Shown here: positions 15,110-24,851 of the stretch, in pieces
Position numbering within the stretch: position 1 is the stretch's first letter
How the letters are laid out: the number at the start of each line of letters is the position of its first letter
Assembly: GCA_026706845.1 (NCBI GenBank)
Contig: JAPOXY010000169.1
Span: 1 to 35,134, forward strand
DNA: 35,134 nucleotides
Origin: Gemmatimonadota bacterium
GTDB taxonomy: Bacteria; Latescibacterota; UBA2968
Reading direction: 5' to 3'
The notes under the pieces: generated by a model
Told to the model about the DNA's origin: nothing
The model's database searches: none
What the model saw: the letters and a program-made list of their open reading frames with translations, nothing else
Translations under genes and position numbers: made by a program

Positions 15110-17035
15110 TCACTGACCGCTTTTCACAAATATCTGCTCGTGAAATACTGGCCGACTCCAGCCCAGAAAGGCGTTGTCGGCCACGTTTTGATATGGGACA
15201 TTGCCCAGGCGACTGCTGGCTCCCCAGACGTGGTACGCGGAACCGATGGTGATGATGGGGACGTTTTCCGTGTGGAGGTCGCGCACGCGGGTCATGTATG
15301 TGCGGAGTTTTGCGGTATCGACGGTGGTCATGGCCAGGCGGACGTATTTGGTGGCTTCGCGCAGCCAGGGGGGACCTTCGTCCCAGGCTTTCTGATGCCA
15401 GTAGGGTACGTTTTTAGCCAGGATAGCCCAGCCAATGGGATAGGTTAAGGGGGCGTTGGGTCCTTCGAGGCCCCAGTAGTGAACGTCGTATTCGCAGTTG
15501 TAGCGGCGAGGGACGATGATGTCGCGCAGACCGCCGTTGAGGTTGACTTTGATCCCTACGGCTCGCCAGTGGTCTGCAACCAGTTCAGAGACGGGTTGGC
15601 CGTTGAACATGCCGCCGGGGTGCACGAAGTCGATGGTGAGTTCAAAGCGCGAGCCGTCTCGCAGTTCGCGGATGCCGTCGCCATCGGTGTCGATATAGCC
15701 TTCGCTGTCGAGGAGGCGTCTGGCTTTGTCGGGGTTGTATTCGGCGTATTTTTTATAGGCTTTTGGAGAAAAGTAAGGGCTTATAGGCCCAAAGGAATAG
15801 CCCGAGGGGTCGAGGAGGCCGTGGAAGACTATTTCGTCGATTTCTTCGCGGTTTATCGCATGTGAGAGCGCAATGCGGACGTTTTTGTTGCGAAAAGCTT
15901 CTCGCAATGCGGGCCTGGGAGCGTCCCAGTTGAGGTGGTAGGCCGGTCCTCTGTTGGGTCCGGTGAGTCGGAGATTGAATTTTCCGGTTTTCTCTTTTAC
16001 TTTGAGGGTGGGGAACATGTCGATGCGGGTATAACGCCCGATCAGGTCGAGTTCGCCGTTGATGAATTTTAGCAGAATGACCTGAGGGTCCTGGATGATG
16101 TTGAATACGATGCGGTCGGCATAGGGAAGCTGGTTGCCCGCTGTGTCTATTTTCCAGTAGTAGGGGTTGCGTTCATAGATGATGCGCTGACCCCGAATCC
16201 ATTCGACGGGGATCCAGGCGGAGATGCGGGGGATGCCGGGCTGCAGGAGCAATTGCGCGCGTGTCGTGGCTTCTCGAAAGGCGTTGTAATCGGTTTTGGG
16301 ATTGTATTTGGGGTGCAGGGGGGACAGGACGTGTTTTGGCGCGGCGATTAGAGCGCGGCTGAGTTCGTGGAGTACGCGGCCCAGGGGTTTGGGCGAGGAG
16401 ATTTCAAGTGTGTGTGTGTCGATTTTTTTGAACCGCATGGGTTTGCCATCTACCATCCATCCGGCTGGTGGAAAGGGGTTTTGACGGGCGTTGTCGTCAA
16501 AGGTCATGTCGTAATACCAGAAGAGGATGTCGTCAACGGTGAATGGATGGCCGTCGGACCATTTGACGCCTTTGCGGAGTTTGAAAATTGCGACTTTGCC
16601 ACTGTCCTCATAGGTGAAGTGCTCGGCCAGGTTGTATTGGATGCTGTTTGGAAAGGGGCGTTCGTAGCCCATCAGGTTTTCGTTGAGGGTTTTGTTGGGT
16701 CCCGGGGTTTGCACGATGTCGCCAGTGAGGGCGCGTCTCAGTGTGCCGCCGTAGGTGCCGATTGCTTCGATGGGTACGATGACGAGGGGATTTTTGGGTA
16801 GGCGGTCAGAGATGGGTGGGAGGTTGCCTTGTTTGACCTGTTGTGAGAACATGGGGGCTTCGTTAAAGGTGCGTTTCTGGAGTATAGCGGGGTCGATTTT
16901 GAGGGGGGCACGGGTTTGAGGTGCTTGCTTTTGAGCGCTGGATGTGGATTGGGTGGGTATGTTCTGTCCCGGGTCGGGAGCGAGGCATCCGAGTAAGAGA
17001 AGAGATAGGCAGAAGCAGGGTAAATGGTGTTTCAT
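15110..17035 (-). CDS. Peptide/oligosaccharide-type solute-binding lipoprotein (family 5)
   Basis: 641 residues from the ATG at 17033-17035. The signal ends in the lipobox LLGC, with C17 as lipidation site, so it is a membrane-anchored lipoprotein. The body is the OppA/DppA-type SBP_bac_5 fold: YDMTFDD, VKWSDGHPFTVDDI and FNEAPMF-like segments and IALSHAINREEI are typical. No Opp/Dpp permease or ATPase is nearby, so it is an orphan here; it does not fit the CUT1-type importer at 7280-11140, which uses another binding-protein family. A GTG seven codons upstream is an alternative start. Only 22 bp separate it from the divergent fusion gene. Confidence 0.92.
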   Translation of the reverse strand: MKHHLPCFCLSLLLLGCLAPDPGQNIPTQSTSSAQKQAPQTRAPLKIDPAILQKRTFNEAPMFSQQVKQGNLPPISDRLPKNPLVIVPIEAIGTYGGTLRRALTGDIVQTPGPNKTLNENLMGYERPFPNSIQYNLAEHFTYEDSGKVAIFKLRKGVKWSDGHPFTVDDILFWYYDMTFDDNARQNPFPPAGWMVDGKPMRFKKIDTHTLEISSPKPLGRVLHELSRALIAAPKHVLSPLHPKYNPKTDYNAFREATTRAQLLLQPGIPRISAWIPVEWIRGQRIIYERNPYYWKIDTAGNQLPYADRIVFNIIQDPQVILLKFINGELDLIGRYTRIDMFPTLKVKEKTGKFNLRLTGPNRGPAYHLNWDAPRPALREAFRNKNVRIALSHAINREEIDEIVFHGLLDPSGYSFGPISPYFSPKAYKKYAEYNPDKARRLLDSEGYIDTDGDGIRELRDGSRFELTIDFVHPGGMFNGQPVSELVADHWRAVGIKVNLNGGLRDIIVPRRYNCEYDVHYWGLEGPNAPLTYPIGWAILAKNVPYWHQKAWDEGPPWLREATKYVRLAMTTVDTAKLRTYMTRVRDLHTENVPIITIGSAYHVWGASSRLGNVPYQNVADNAFLGWSRPVFHEQIFVKSGQ

Positions 17036-17057
17036 GTTAAACGCTAAGAGGTTCACT

Positions 17058-18008
17058 ATGGGTATCCTGAACCGGGGCGAACGCGCTCCCGACTTTGTTC
17101 TTCCGATAATGGACGGTTCTCAAACGCGCTTTTATTCCCGCGCAGGCGGTCGTCCGACGCTTTTGATTTTTACCGGGGGAGAACAGGTTTTAGAAGGCTT
17201 GGAGGTTTCGGGGGAGGTAGATGTTTTTGTTGTTGGTCCATCGGAACTCGCGAAGGCCAATGTCACTGTATTTATTGACGGTGAAAACGCGGTTGGCAAG
17301 GCTTATGGTATCGAGGGAGATTTTGCCGCGTTTGCTCTGGATGCCAATCTGCGGGTTCTGTCGGGCATTGAGGACCCGCAGGCATTTGATCAGGTTTATC
17401 GTGCGCTTGAGAGCCTGCCTTCTCATCTGGCGATTGATGTCGATGTCCAGGCTCCAGTTCTCCTTATTTCCAATGTTCTGACTCCGGATATCTGCCAGGC
17501 GCTTATCAATGTGTGGGCGACACAGGGCAATATAGAAACCGGTGTAGAAAGTTCCAAATCTGGCGTTCGGCGCGATGTTATCGATTATGAGAACAAAAAG
17601 CGGCGAGACCACGAGGTTACCGATGCCCGCCTTTTGCGGTTGCTTACTTCTACGGTGGGGCGCCGGGTTATGCCCGAGGTTCAACGCGCTTTTCACTACA
17701 GAGCGACGCGTTTTGAGGGTTTTAAGATCGCGTGTTATGATTCGGAGAGTGGGGGTTTTTTTCGCGCCCACCGCGATAATCTCAGTCCTTCAACTGCCCA
17801 CCGTCGCTTTGCGCTTACGCTCAATCTCAATGATGATTATACAGGTGGGTATCTCGTTTTTCCCGAGTTTGGTCCCCATCGCTATCGCCCGTCAGCAGGC
17901 GATGCGATCGCGTTTTCCAGTTCTTTTCTCCACGAGGTCCAGCCCGTGACCCGGGGACGTCGGTTTACGTTGCTTTCGTTTTTGTTTCATGAGGCGCAGA
18001 GGCGGTAG
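17058..18008 (+). CDS. Fusion: redoxin-like domain lacking Cys plus 2OG-Fe(II) oxygenase
   Basis: 316 residues from the ATG at 17058-17060, with AGAGG 6 nt upstream. Residues 1-120 look like a peroxiredoxin/AhpC-type thioredoxin fold (RGERAPDFVLPIMDG, RPTLLIFTGG, then an alpha/beta pattern), but the peroxidatic Cys is absent. Residues about 130-316 are a prolyl-4-hydroxylase-like 2-oxoglutarate oxygenase, with iron ligands H238 and D240 (RAHRDN) and H292 (FLHEV), and R302 to bind 2-oxoglutarate. The oxygenase half looks active; the redoxin half may be structural or a partner-binding domain. An upstream in-frame ATG at 16944 lies inside the opposite gene and is rejected. Substrate unknown. Confidence 0.88.
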   Translation: MGILNRGERAPDFVLPIMDGSQTRFYSRAGGRPTLLIFTGGEQVLEGLEVSGEVDVFVVGPSELAKANVTVFIDGENAVGKAYGIEGDFAAFALDANLRVLSGIEDPQAFDQVYRALESLPSHLAIDVDVQAPVLLISNVLTPDICQALINVWATQGNIETGVESSKSGVRRDVIDYENKKRRDHEVTDARLLRLLTSTVGRRVMPEVQRAFHYRATRFEGFKIACYDSESGGFFRAHRDNLSPSTAHRRFALTLNLNDDYTGGYLVFPEFGPHRYRPSAGDAIAFSSSFLHEVQPVTRGRRFTLLSFLFHEAQRR

Positions 18009-18014
18009 CGAAAC

Positions 18015-19064
18015 TCACACTATGTCCCAGTCCGTGCGATGGCCTTCTTCGAGAAAGGCTGCCAGTAGTTGGATCGTGGCTTCGATGTCGTCTTTGTCGG
18101 CCAATTCGATAGAGGTATGGACGTACCGCGTGGGGATGGATAAGGTGATTACGGGTACTCCGGCTCGAATTCGCTGTATGCCACCTGCGTCTGTGCCGCC
18201 CCGGGGTAGTATTTCCATCTGGTATTTGATGTCGCGCTCTTTTGCGAGGGTTTTCATGTGCGTGACTAATCCCGGATGTGAAATTGAACTGGAATCCTGT
18301 ATTTTTATCGCAGCGCCTTCTCCCAGGCGCGTGACCTGTTCGTGTTCGGGGATGCCCGGTATGTCGGCTGCCAGTGTGATGTCCAGTGCTACGCCTACGT
18401 CTGGATTTACGCCGAAGGCACTCGCGGTTGCACCTCGCAGGCCAATTTCTTCCTGTACTGTGGCTACGGGATATGTTTCAAAGGCGAAGGATTCAGCCCG
18501 TTTTACGGCTTCGATCATGACATATACGGCGATCCGATTGTCCATGGCTTTGCAACTTACGCCGTTGCCGATTTCGACAAAGTCGCGTTGCAGTGTGACC
18601 ATTGCGCCGATTTCGATTTCTTCTTTGACGTCGTCGGCTGACATGTAGAGATCTACGACAAAGTCACTGACGTCCAGCTTTTTGTTGCGGTCGGCTTCTG
18701 TCTGGATATGCGGGGGTTTTACGCCGGGATACAACAGGCCGATGTGATCTTTTTCAATGCCGGCGACGGTGACGCGCTGTGCGACCATGTTGCGGGGATC
18801 GTGCCCGCCGAGGGGTACGAGGCGCAAGAGGCCCTGTTTGTCGATGTGGGATACGACAAAGCCTATTTCGTCCATGTGCGCGGCCAGCATCAGTTTTTTG
18901 GGGTTTTCGCCCGCGCTTGCGTTCTTTTTGATTATCAAGTTGCCCATTCCATCTACGCGAAGTTCATCTGCGATGGGTTCCAACTCTCGCCGCACGATTT
19001 CGCGCAATCGCTCTTCACGCCCGGGTACTCCCGAGCATTCACACAATTCTTTTAATAGCTCCAT
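18015..19064 (-). CDS. M42-family metallo-aminopeptidase (FrvX-like)
   Basis: 349 residues, the usual length. The dinuclear-metal ligands and catalytic acid are in place: H63 in AAHMDEIG, D175 in CKAMDNRIA, E205/E206 in QEEIGLRG, D228 in ALDIT and H316 in RYVHTSIE. M42 enzymes form large cytoplasmic tetrahedral complexes that trim peptides; some were annotated as endoglucanases. AGGAGAT lies 4 nt before the ATG. Convergent with the oxygenase-fusion gene, with only 6 bp between. Confidence 0.95.
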   Translation of the reverse strand: MELLKELCECSGVPGREERLREIVRRELEPIADELRVDGMGNLIIKKNASAGENPKKLMLAAHMDEIGFVVSHIDKQGLLRLVPLGGHDPRNMVAQRVTVAGIEKDHIGLLYPGVKPPHIQTEADRNKKLDVSDFVVDLYMSADDVKEEIEIGAMVTLQRDFVEIGNGVSCKAMDNRIAVYVMIEAVKRAESFAFETYPVATVQEEIGLRGATASAFGVNPDVGVALDITLAADIPGIPEHEQVTRLGEGAAIKIQDSSSISHPGLVTHMKTLAKERDIKYQMEILPRGGTDAGGIQRIRAGVPVITLSIPTRYVHTSIELADKDDIEATIQLLAAFLEEGHRTDWDIV

Positions 19065-19261
19065 GCTGATCTCCTGTTATTGATTAGGCGAGGAATAGTA
19101 GGTTCAGGAATATAGCAGGTTAATATGGTCTGGCAAAGAGGCTTTTCACACTGGTCTCCAGACAGCGGTGCTCCTGCTGCCAGATTCTTCTTGCATTTTT
19201 TTATCCCTATCGACTAATTTTTGAGCCTGATCACAATTCTATACCACGTAAGGAGGACGAG

Positions 19262-19705
19262 ATGGCCAAGGCCAGTGTTTTTGTCAGTTCAGTGCTCGAC
19301 GCTTCAGTAGATGCTGTGTGGGAAAAAATTCGCGATTTCAATGCGCTGCCCGAATGGCATCCCGCGATTGCAGATAGCCATATTGAAGGTGGTGAACCCA
19401 GCGATAGCGTGGGCTGTATTCGCAATTTTAATTTGCATGATGGCGGGAATATTCGCGAACAATTGCTGACGTTGAGCGATGTTACTTTTACGTGTACGTA
19501 TTCTATTCTCGAGTCGCCTATGCCGGTTGAAGATTATGTGGCAACGCTGAATTTGACGCCTGTTACGGATGGCAATCGGACGTATATTCAGTGGACCGCA
19601 GAATTTGGCTGTCCGGCAGATGAGGAAGATGAGCTTGTCGATTTTGTCGGCAATGGGGTTTTTCAAGGTGGTTTTGATTCGCTGAAGCGTATCTTGGAAA
19701 AATAA
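19262..19705 (+). CDS. SRPBCC (START-like) family protein
   Basis: 147 residues with the polyketide-cyclase/dehydratase-like SRPBCC pattern: an N-terminal strand with VDAVWEKIRDFNALPEWHP, central strands, and a long C-terminal helix (GVFQGGFDSLKRILEK). These are small hydrophobic-ligand-binding proteins; the ligand here is unknown. GGAGG precedes the ATG by 5 nt. A palindromic terminator follows 5 bp after the stop. The preceding gap (19065-19261) shows no clear feature apart from this ribosome site. Confidence 0.9.
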   Translation: MAKASVFVSSVLDASVDAVWEKIRDFNALPEWHPAIADSHIEGGEPSDSVGCIRNFNLHDGGNIREQLLTLSDVTFTCTYSILESPMPVEDYVATLNLTPVTDGNRTYIQWTAEFGCPADEEDELVDFVGNGVFQGGFDSLKRILEK

Positions 19706-19710
19706 AAAAA

Positions 19711-19736
19711 TCCCGTTAAAATTTTAACGGGATTTT
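19711..19736. terminator. Bidirectional intrinsic terminator
   Basis: A perfect 22-bp palindrome (19711-19732, arms TCCCGTTAAAA and TTTTAACGGGA), preceded by an A-run and followed by a T-run, so it can stop transcription both from the SRPBCC gene (rightward) and from the DUF5916 gene (leftward). Confidence 0.9.
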
Positions 19737-19743
19737 TCAACGA

Positions 19744-22334
19744 CTATAGGCCGAACCAGTAATTCACTTTGGCCAGAAATATGTTGTCGCCTTCGTCGCC
19801 AAAGGCGTGCCACATGCCAGGCCAGGGATCAAACGGAGGGTCTGGCATATCAAAGGATGCCTGTCTCGATTGCGACCAGACGATAAATAAGGTGCTGCCG
19901 GGCCGATATTCCCAACGGAACACCATGTTGCTTTTGAGCGAACGCCGGCTAAAATCCGGATCGTCGTCGAGTGTACCTGTAAATGGATTGAATTGGTATG
20001 TTGCGGGTCGTGCCAATTCGCTGAATGTCGCGTAGTTCCCAGCGGTGACAAACTGCTGTAAAAACATCTGCAAGCTCATGGTGGGGGTAAAGCTCAGCGT
20101 AATGCGCGTGGTGACATCCCATACCCGACTCGTCAGGTCGCCAAAGATAAACTGATCGAAGAGTTCATCGTTATCTGAATCAAGATTTTTTACCCATTGT
20201 GCTTTGTGGGTTCTTTTTTCGCGTCGTCATCGTTATCTGAATCCAGATTTTTTACCCATTGTGCTTTGTGGGTTCTTTTTTCGTATTTCGGACGAAAGTC
20301 GATTGTGAAATTGGGTATGGGGCGAATGCGGAAACTCAATGTGTACGAGTTTCTAAATTTGTCGCCTCCGTCATAGCGTTCGCCATTGCCATATAAATTC
20401 ACTTGCACGACTTTTCGGCTGTCTGAACCCACGCCATACCAGTAGCGGATGCCCGCCGGGCGTTTTACCATTGGACCGCCGCGCGTGAGCAGATCGTTCA
20501 TTGCGGAAAACTCGCGGTTGATGCCCACATTCCACCAGTAGTTGTTCTTCAAATTATGCCACGTGTTAAAATTCAAGCCCCGTCTTAAAATTTCGCCATC
20601 GTAGTTCCAGTGCTGCCAGCCATTGATGTTAAATCCGGATTCCTCGGCGAGGGCCCAGGGCTTGTGGATCTGTGCATAAATATGCCATCCTGCTTGAATG
20701 CGATTTGCGCGGTTCATAAAGCCGAGGTCGTTTACATTGAAGTGCCGAGATCGCGCTTCAAAATACGCCTGTCCGCCATAGGTGCCGGAGAATTTGGAAA
20801 AATAGAGCGCGTATTCATATCCGCCCTCGCGCCTGCCGTCGTCTGTACGCCGAGAGCCGGTGATGCGAGAAAACAGGCGATAGGCATTGTCCTTCCATTT
20901 TATTTCTCCATCTACACTGCCGACGTAAGCCGGATCGAAGTTTTTGCCATTCATAGCGGTAACCGTTGCACCCAATACAGATCCTTCGCTTAAATCTTGC
21001 TGCAAGCGGCCAACAAAGAAGTTGGTTATGGGTTCGATGCGGAACCGCGACCGTACGGAATCTGTCTGCCCGTGCCTTGCCTGTTTGATCAGGGCGTATT
21101 CATCATTGGTTACGGCATCTACTATACCGAAGGATAGTCCGCGTCCGGTTTTACCCGACAACTTTAATGCGCCCAGAATTGTTGTGCCGTCTGGCTTGTC
21201 GATTGTTTTGCTGTCATCTGGCGTGTCAAAACGTCCGGGGCGTTTGCCAATGCGGCGGGAGTGGAACAGGCGAACCGGGCCATCAATGCCCACGATGCCG
21301 GGACCGCTGGATTTGAAAATGGCGTCGCCTTCAATAAAAAAAGGACGACGTTCCTCGAAGAATGTTTCAAATACGCCGAGGTTGAGCACTGAGGGATCGG
21401 CTTCAACCTGTCCAAAGTCGGGATTGATCGTGGCGTTTATTGAGATATTCGACGTCAGGCCATAGCGCATATCTACGCCCATTGAACCAAAAAGATCTCG
21501 TCCGCTGGGCACAGCCTCATTTTTGGGGACGAATGAGCTTCGACCGACGAGATATGGAATGACTTCAAAAGCGCGCTTTGGATGAATTCCTTCAATGCCT
21601 GTTAAATGCCCAAAACGAGATACCCAGCCCGGCTCACTTGGCGACTTCCACTGCCAGCGCACATCTTCTCGCTTGCGAGATATTTTGCGCGTTACATTGA
21701 TTCCCCAGGTGTATTGCTTTTTTGGATCAAATCGCAAAACGTGATAAGGGATCTTGTATTCGGCAGACCAACCCGAATCGACAATGGCCGCACGCGCTGT
21801 CCAAACGCCATCCCAGGTATCGTCTTCCCAGGTATCCTTAAATAGTATGCCATCAGTTGTCCATCCCGATGGTCCTGCGACAAAAAAAGCACCTGTGCGA
21901 TGATCGTGAAAAGGATCCAAATTTAGCGAAATACGGTCTGATTCCAACCACCTATCTTTACGCGCGAGAGGAGCCACAATGCTGTCTGGCGCGCTGTCGT
22001 AACACATAAAACCAAAGTAGATTGCTTCGTCATCATACGCGACCTGGACTGTTGTGAGCTCAGTTGCCGGTTTGCCTTCGTCTGGCTCGCGCTGGCGAAA
22101 ATTCGAAGATTTGGGTGCGGTTTGCCAGATCGGATCATTGAGCAGGCCATCGATTTTGGGCGCAGGTGAACTTACCCGCACTGCGGTCATTGTCCGAATA
22201 GAATCGGCGGGTGCTTCATGCGCTTCACACCAGCCAGATAACACAGCAAAAAATAAGATGTAGAGATAGGATTTCAAATAGACTATTCCTTTTTTGATTT
22301 GAGAGAGGCACGTCCTGAACCGCCTATTTGACAT
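19744..22334 (-). pseudogene. DUF5916-type outer-membrane protein, split by a duplication frameshift
   Basis: The N-terminal fragment (20190-22334, 714 codons) has a signal peptide and a carbohydrate-binding-family-9-like domain (KIDGLLNDPIWQ, YDDEAIYFGF), then the DUF5916 beta-barrel region (NPDFGQVEADPS, FFEERRPFFIEG). The C-terminal fragment (19744-20079 and the frame upstream of it) ends NIFLAKVNYWFGL, a typical outer-membrane C-terminus with strand and terminal aromatic. Between them a 57-bp sequence is repeated at an offset of 62 bp, which shifts the frame. Removing 62 bp gives a single frame of 842 codons, the normal size. It may be a true mutation or an assembly error. A TTG at about codon 20 is an alternative start with a better ribosome site (AAGGA). 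Role in the family: probably outer-membrane sugar-related binding or transport. Confidence 0.88.
20165..20283. repeat. 57-bp direct repeat, offset 62 bp
   Basis: Copies at 20165-20221 and 20227-20283 differ at one base (A at 20182, C at 20244) and are separated by five bases (CGTCG). The 62-bp insertion is not a multiple of three and breaks the DUF5916 gene. Confidence 0.97.
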
Positions 22335-22372
22335 AGCTAATCAGCCACCTGTTTCAACTTCTAACCCATACA

Positions 22373-22408
22373 TAAAAAAAATGGGGCAAGCTGTATAGCT
22401 CGCCCCAT
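22373..22408 (-). terminator. Intrinsic terminator of the gene at 22465-23256
   Basis: On the minus strand ATGGGGC and GCCCCAT (22408-22402 with 22387-22381), with an inner AGCT/AGCT pairing, form a strong hairpin followed by a run of T (plus-strand A-run at 22373-22381). It lies 56 bp after the stop codon and separates that gene from the DUF5916 gene. Confidence 0.9.
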
Positions 22409-22464
22409 TCAACCGCGAATTTTCCTGAATTTAGTTTGATTTCTCTGGATCTGTTGACCTCCTT

Positions 22465-23256
22465 TTACTGCATTGATCCTTTGAAAGCCGTCATATCTAC
22501 GGGGTCGGGATTTTCAAATACCGAGGTGGGTAATGTATCAAAGACGGCAATATCCGTATGCTTGCGTTCGCCTCTGCGCGTTGATCCGCGTCCGTCTGAG
22601 AGCAGAATGTTGCCGTGTTTTGTCCAGTTTGTCCACGGGCTGCGGAATCGCGGTTCTGCGTCCGATGCGTTGCGATAAAATGCCCATTCTGTGACCAGGT
22701 TGTGTTCTTGATCTACCCATACATCGTATTTGTTTTGTGGGCTGACGCCGGTGTCTTGAAAGGTGAGAGTCAATTTGTGTGCGGGGCGGTCGTTCAGGGT
22801 TTTGTCTTCGCCGCTGTATTTTAAGGTGACGCCCGAGTCTTTCAATTTATAGGGCATGACGAGCCAGTAAGAGTCGTTGATCCACCGCCTGTAACCCTGA
22901 TTCATGTATTTTTTTACTGAGTCGGGGTTTGTTTGCTCTGTTCCTCCGAACCAGACGCGGCCTTTTTTGGTGTTTATGTTCGTCAAGATGAGCATGTCCC
23001 CGTCTTCATGCCGCAGGTTGCCCGTCCATTTGTCCCATACGTGCAGGCGCCGTCCAAAAAAACGCCATGTGATGTACCGGGTCTGATTCCAATTTTCCCA
23101 TCCACCCATTTTTTTCATGACTGCATCGGCAATTTCTATTGCTTTTGCGTCGGATTCTGATTGGTTGAATCCTTCGGCGGCGGGATTGGTTTCCGCCATG
23201 GCTTTTGAGGCAGTCAGGGTCAACAATAATGCGAGAATCGTCAGTCGAGTAATCAT
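22465..23256 (-). CDS. Secreted beta-rich protein of unknown function
   Basis: 263 residues from the ATG at 23254-23256, with GGAGG 4 nt upstream; the frame is open 54 codons further but without a ribosome site. The signal peptide MITRLTILALLLTLTASKAMA is clear. The mature part begins with a helix (AKAIEIADAVMKKMGGWENW), then many strands rich in Trp, Arg and Tyr (TRYITWRFFGRRLHVWDKWTG), which recalls LolA-like or DUF6503-type periplasmic proteins of the FCB group; this resemblance is by pattern only. It is divergent from the sulfatase gene, with which it may share the 136-bp promoter region. Confidence 0.75.
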   Translation of the reverse strand: MITRLTILALLLTLTASKAMAETNPAAEGFNQSESDAKAIEIADAVMKKMGGWENWNQTRYITWRFFGRRLHVWDKWTGNLRHEDGDMLILTNINTKKGRVWFGGTEQTNPDSVKKYMNQGYRRWINDSYWLVMPYKLKDSGVTLKYSGEDKTLNDRPAHKLTLTFQDTGVSPQNKYDVWVDQEHNLVTEWAFYRNASDAEPRFRSPWTNWTKHGNILLSDGRGSTRRGERKHTDIAVFDTLPTSVFENPDPVDMTAFKGSMQ

Positions 23257-23392
23257 ATATCCTCCTTGTATAATGCGTGTGGCAATTATTTCCGCTTGCT
23301 TGCGATTTGGATTACGTCCTATATTGCGGACCCGTAATTTACGCAACGGGGTACGATTGCGCCAGTAGTTAAACGAAAGGATACAAAAAAAT

Positions 23393-24850
23393 ATGAAAGT
23401 TTCGTCAAAGCATCCCAATATTGTCGTTATGTACGCGGATGATCTCGGTTTTGGAGATGTGAGTTGTTACGGTGCCACGGCACTCGATACGCCCAATATT
23501 GACCGTTTGGCTTCTGAGGGTGTGATGTTTTATCAGGGGTATGCTACGGCGGCGACGTGTACGCCTTCGCGCTATAGTCTGCTTACGGGTTCTTATTCCT
23601 GGCGCAATGAACGCGCGCATATTTTGCCCGGAGATGCGCCGCTTATTATAGATCCGGGCACTGCTACGTTGCCTGCTGTTCTCAAGGAGGCGGGTTATAC
23701 TACGGGTGTTGTTGGGAAATGGCATCTGGGTATTGGCGAGGGGAATCAAAATTGGAATGAGCCTCTTCCGCTGACGCCTCTGGATATTGGGTTTGACTAT
23801 TCTTATATCATGGCCGCGACCAATGATCGCGTGCCGTGTGTGTATCTGGATGGCAGAGATGTGGTGGGTCTCGATCCGTCCGATCCGATTGAGGTGGAGT
23901 ACGATAAGAATAAGCCGTTTCCGGATTTGCCGACCGGGAAAGACAATCCCGAGTTGCTGAAGATGATGTTCCACCATGGGCACGATATGAGTATTGTCAA
24001 TGGCGTGAGTCGGATCGGATATATGAGAGGGGGCGAGGCAGCGCTTTGGGTGGATGAAGATATGGCGGATGTGTTTTTGAATAAGGCTGTTTCATTTGTC
24101 GAGAAGAACAAGGACCATCCCTTTTTCCTGTATTACGCTTTCCACCAGCCCCATGTTCCGCGGTTGCCGCATCCCCGATTTGTGGGGCGCACTGGATTGG
24201 GTCCGCGCGGCGATGCGATTGCCGAGATGGATTGGTGTGTTGGCGAGTTGCTCGATGCGCTCGATCGGTGTAGTTTGAAAGAAGATACGATTGTGGTTTT
24301 TTCGAGTGATAACGGTCCCGTGTTGAATGATGGTTATTACGACGAGGCGGTTGAATTGTGCGGCGATCATAGACCAGCAGGTCCGTTGCGCGGGGGGAAA
24401 TACAGTATGTACGATGGGGGTACTCGCGTGCCTTTTATTGTTTCTTGGCCCGATAATGTGGAAACCGGGGAGTCTGATGCGCTGGTCAGTCAGGTCGATT
24501 TTCTCGCGTCTTTTGCTGCGCTTGCGGGTGTGTCGCTGGATGCGGATGCGGGTCCCGATAGTGTGGATGTTCTCGATGCCCTGTTGGGGAGAAGCGATGA
24601 GGGCCGCGCGGAGATTGTTCTGGAGGGTATTCAGGCAAGGACTGTTTTGCGGCAGGGGGATTGGGTGTTTATTCCGCCTCATCAGGGTCCGCCTGTGAAT
24701 ACCAATGTGAATATTGAGACTGGTAATTCTCCTGTTCCGCAACTTTACTATCTTGCGGACGATGTTGGGCAGATTGAGAATGTGGCGTCGGTCTATCCCG
24801 ATGTTGCCGAGCGGATAGCGGATCGATTGCGAGAAATCAGGTCGGGGTGA
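23393..24850 (+). CDS. Type I sulfatase (formylglycine-dependent), no signal peptide
   Basis: 485 residues. The formylglycine motif is CTPSR with C56, which a formylglycine-generating enzyme would have to oxidise. Metal ligands are visible in YADDLG (D16, D17) and SSDNGP, and KWHLG holds the conserved Lys/His. The family hydrolyses sulfate esters, often of polysaccharides. No signal peptide is present, so it should act in the cytoplasm on small imported sulfated sugars or metabolites. AAGGA precedes the ATG. The PhyH gene begins 2 bp after its stop, so the two probably act together. No formylglycine-generating enzyme gene is in the window. Confidence 0.95.
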   Translation: MKVSSKHPNIVVMYADDLGFGDVSCYGATALDTPNIDRLASEGVMFYQGYATAATCTPSRYSLLTGSYSWRNERAHILPGDAPLIIDPGTATLPAVLKEAGYTTGVVGKWHLGIGEGNQNWNEPLPLTPLDIGFDYSYIMAATNDRVPCVYLDGRDVVGLDPSDPIEVEYDKNKPFPDLPTGKDNPELLKMMFHHGHDMSIVNGVSRIGYMRGGEAALWVDEDMADVFLNKAVSFVEKNKDHPFFLYYAFHQPHVPRLPHPRFVGRTGLGPRGDAIAEMDWCVGELLDALDRCSLKEDTIVVFSSDNGPVLNDGYYDEAVELCGDHRPAGPLRGGKYSMYDGGTRVPFIVSWPDNVETGESDALVSQVDFLASFAALAGVSLDADAGPDSVDVLDALLGRSDEGRAEIVLEGIQARTVLRQGDWVFIPPHQGPPVNTNVNIETGNSPVPQLYYLADDVGQIENVASVYPDVAERIADRLREIRSG

Positions 24851-24851
24851 T

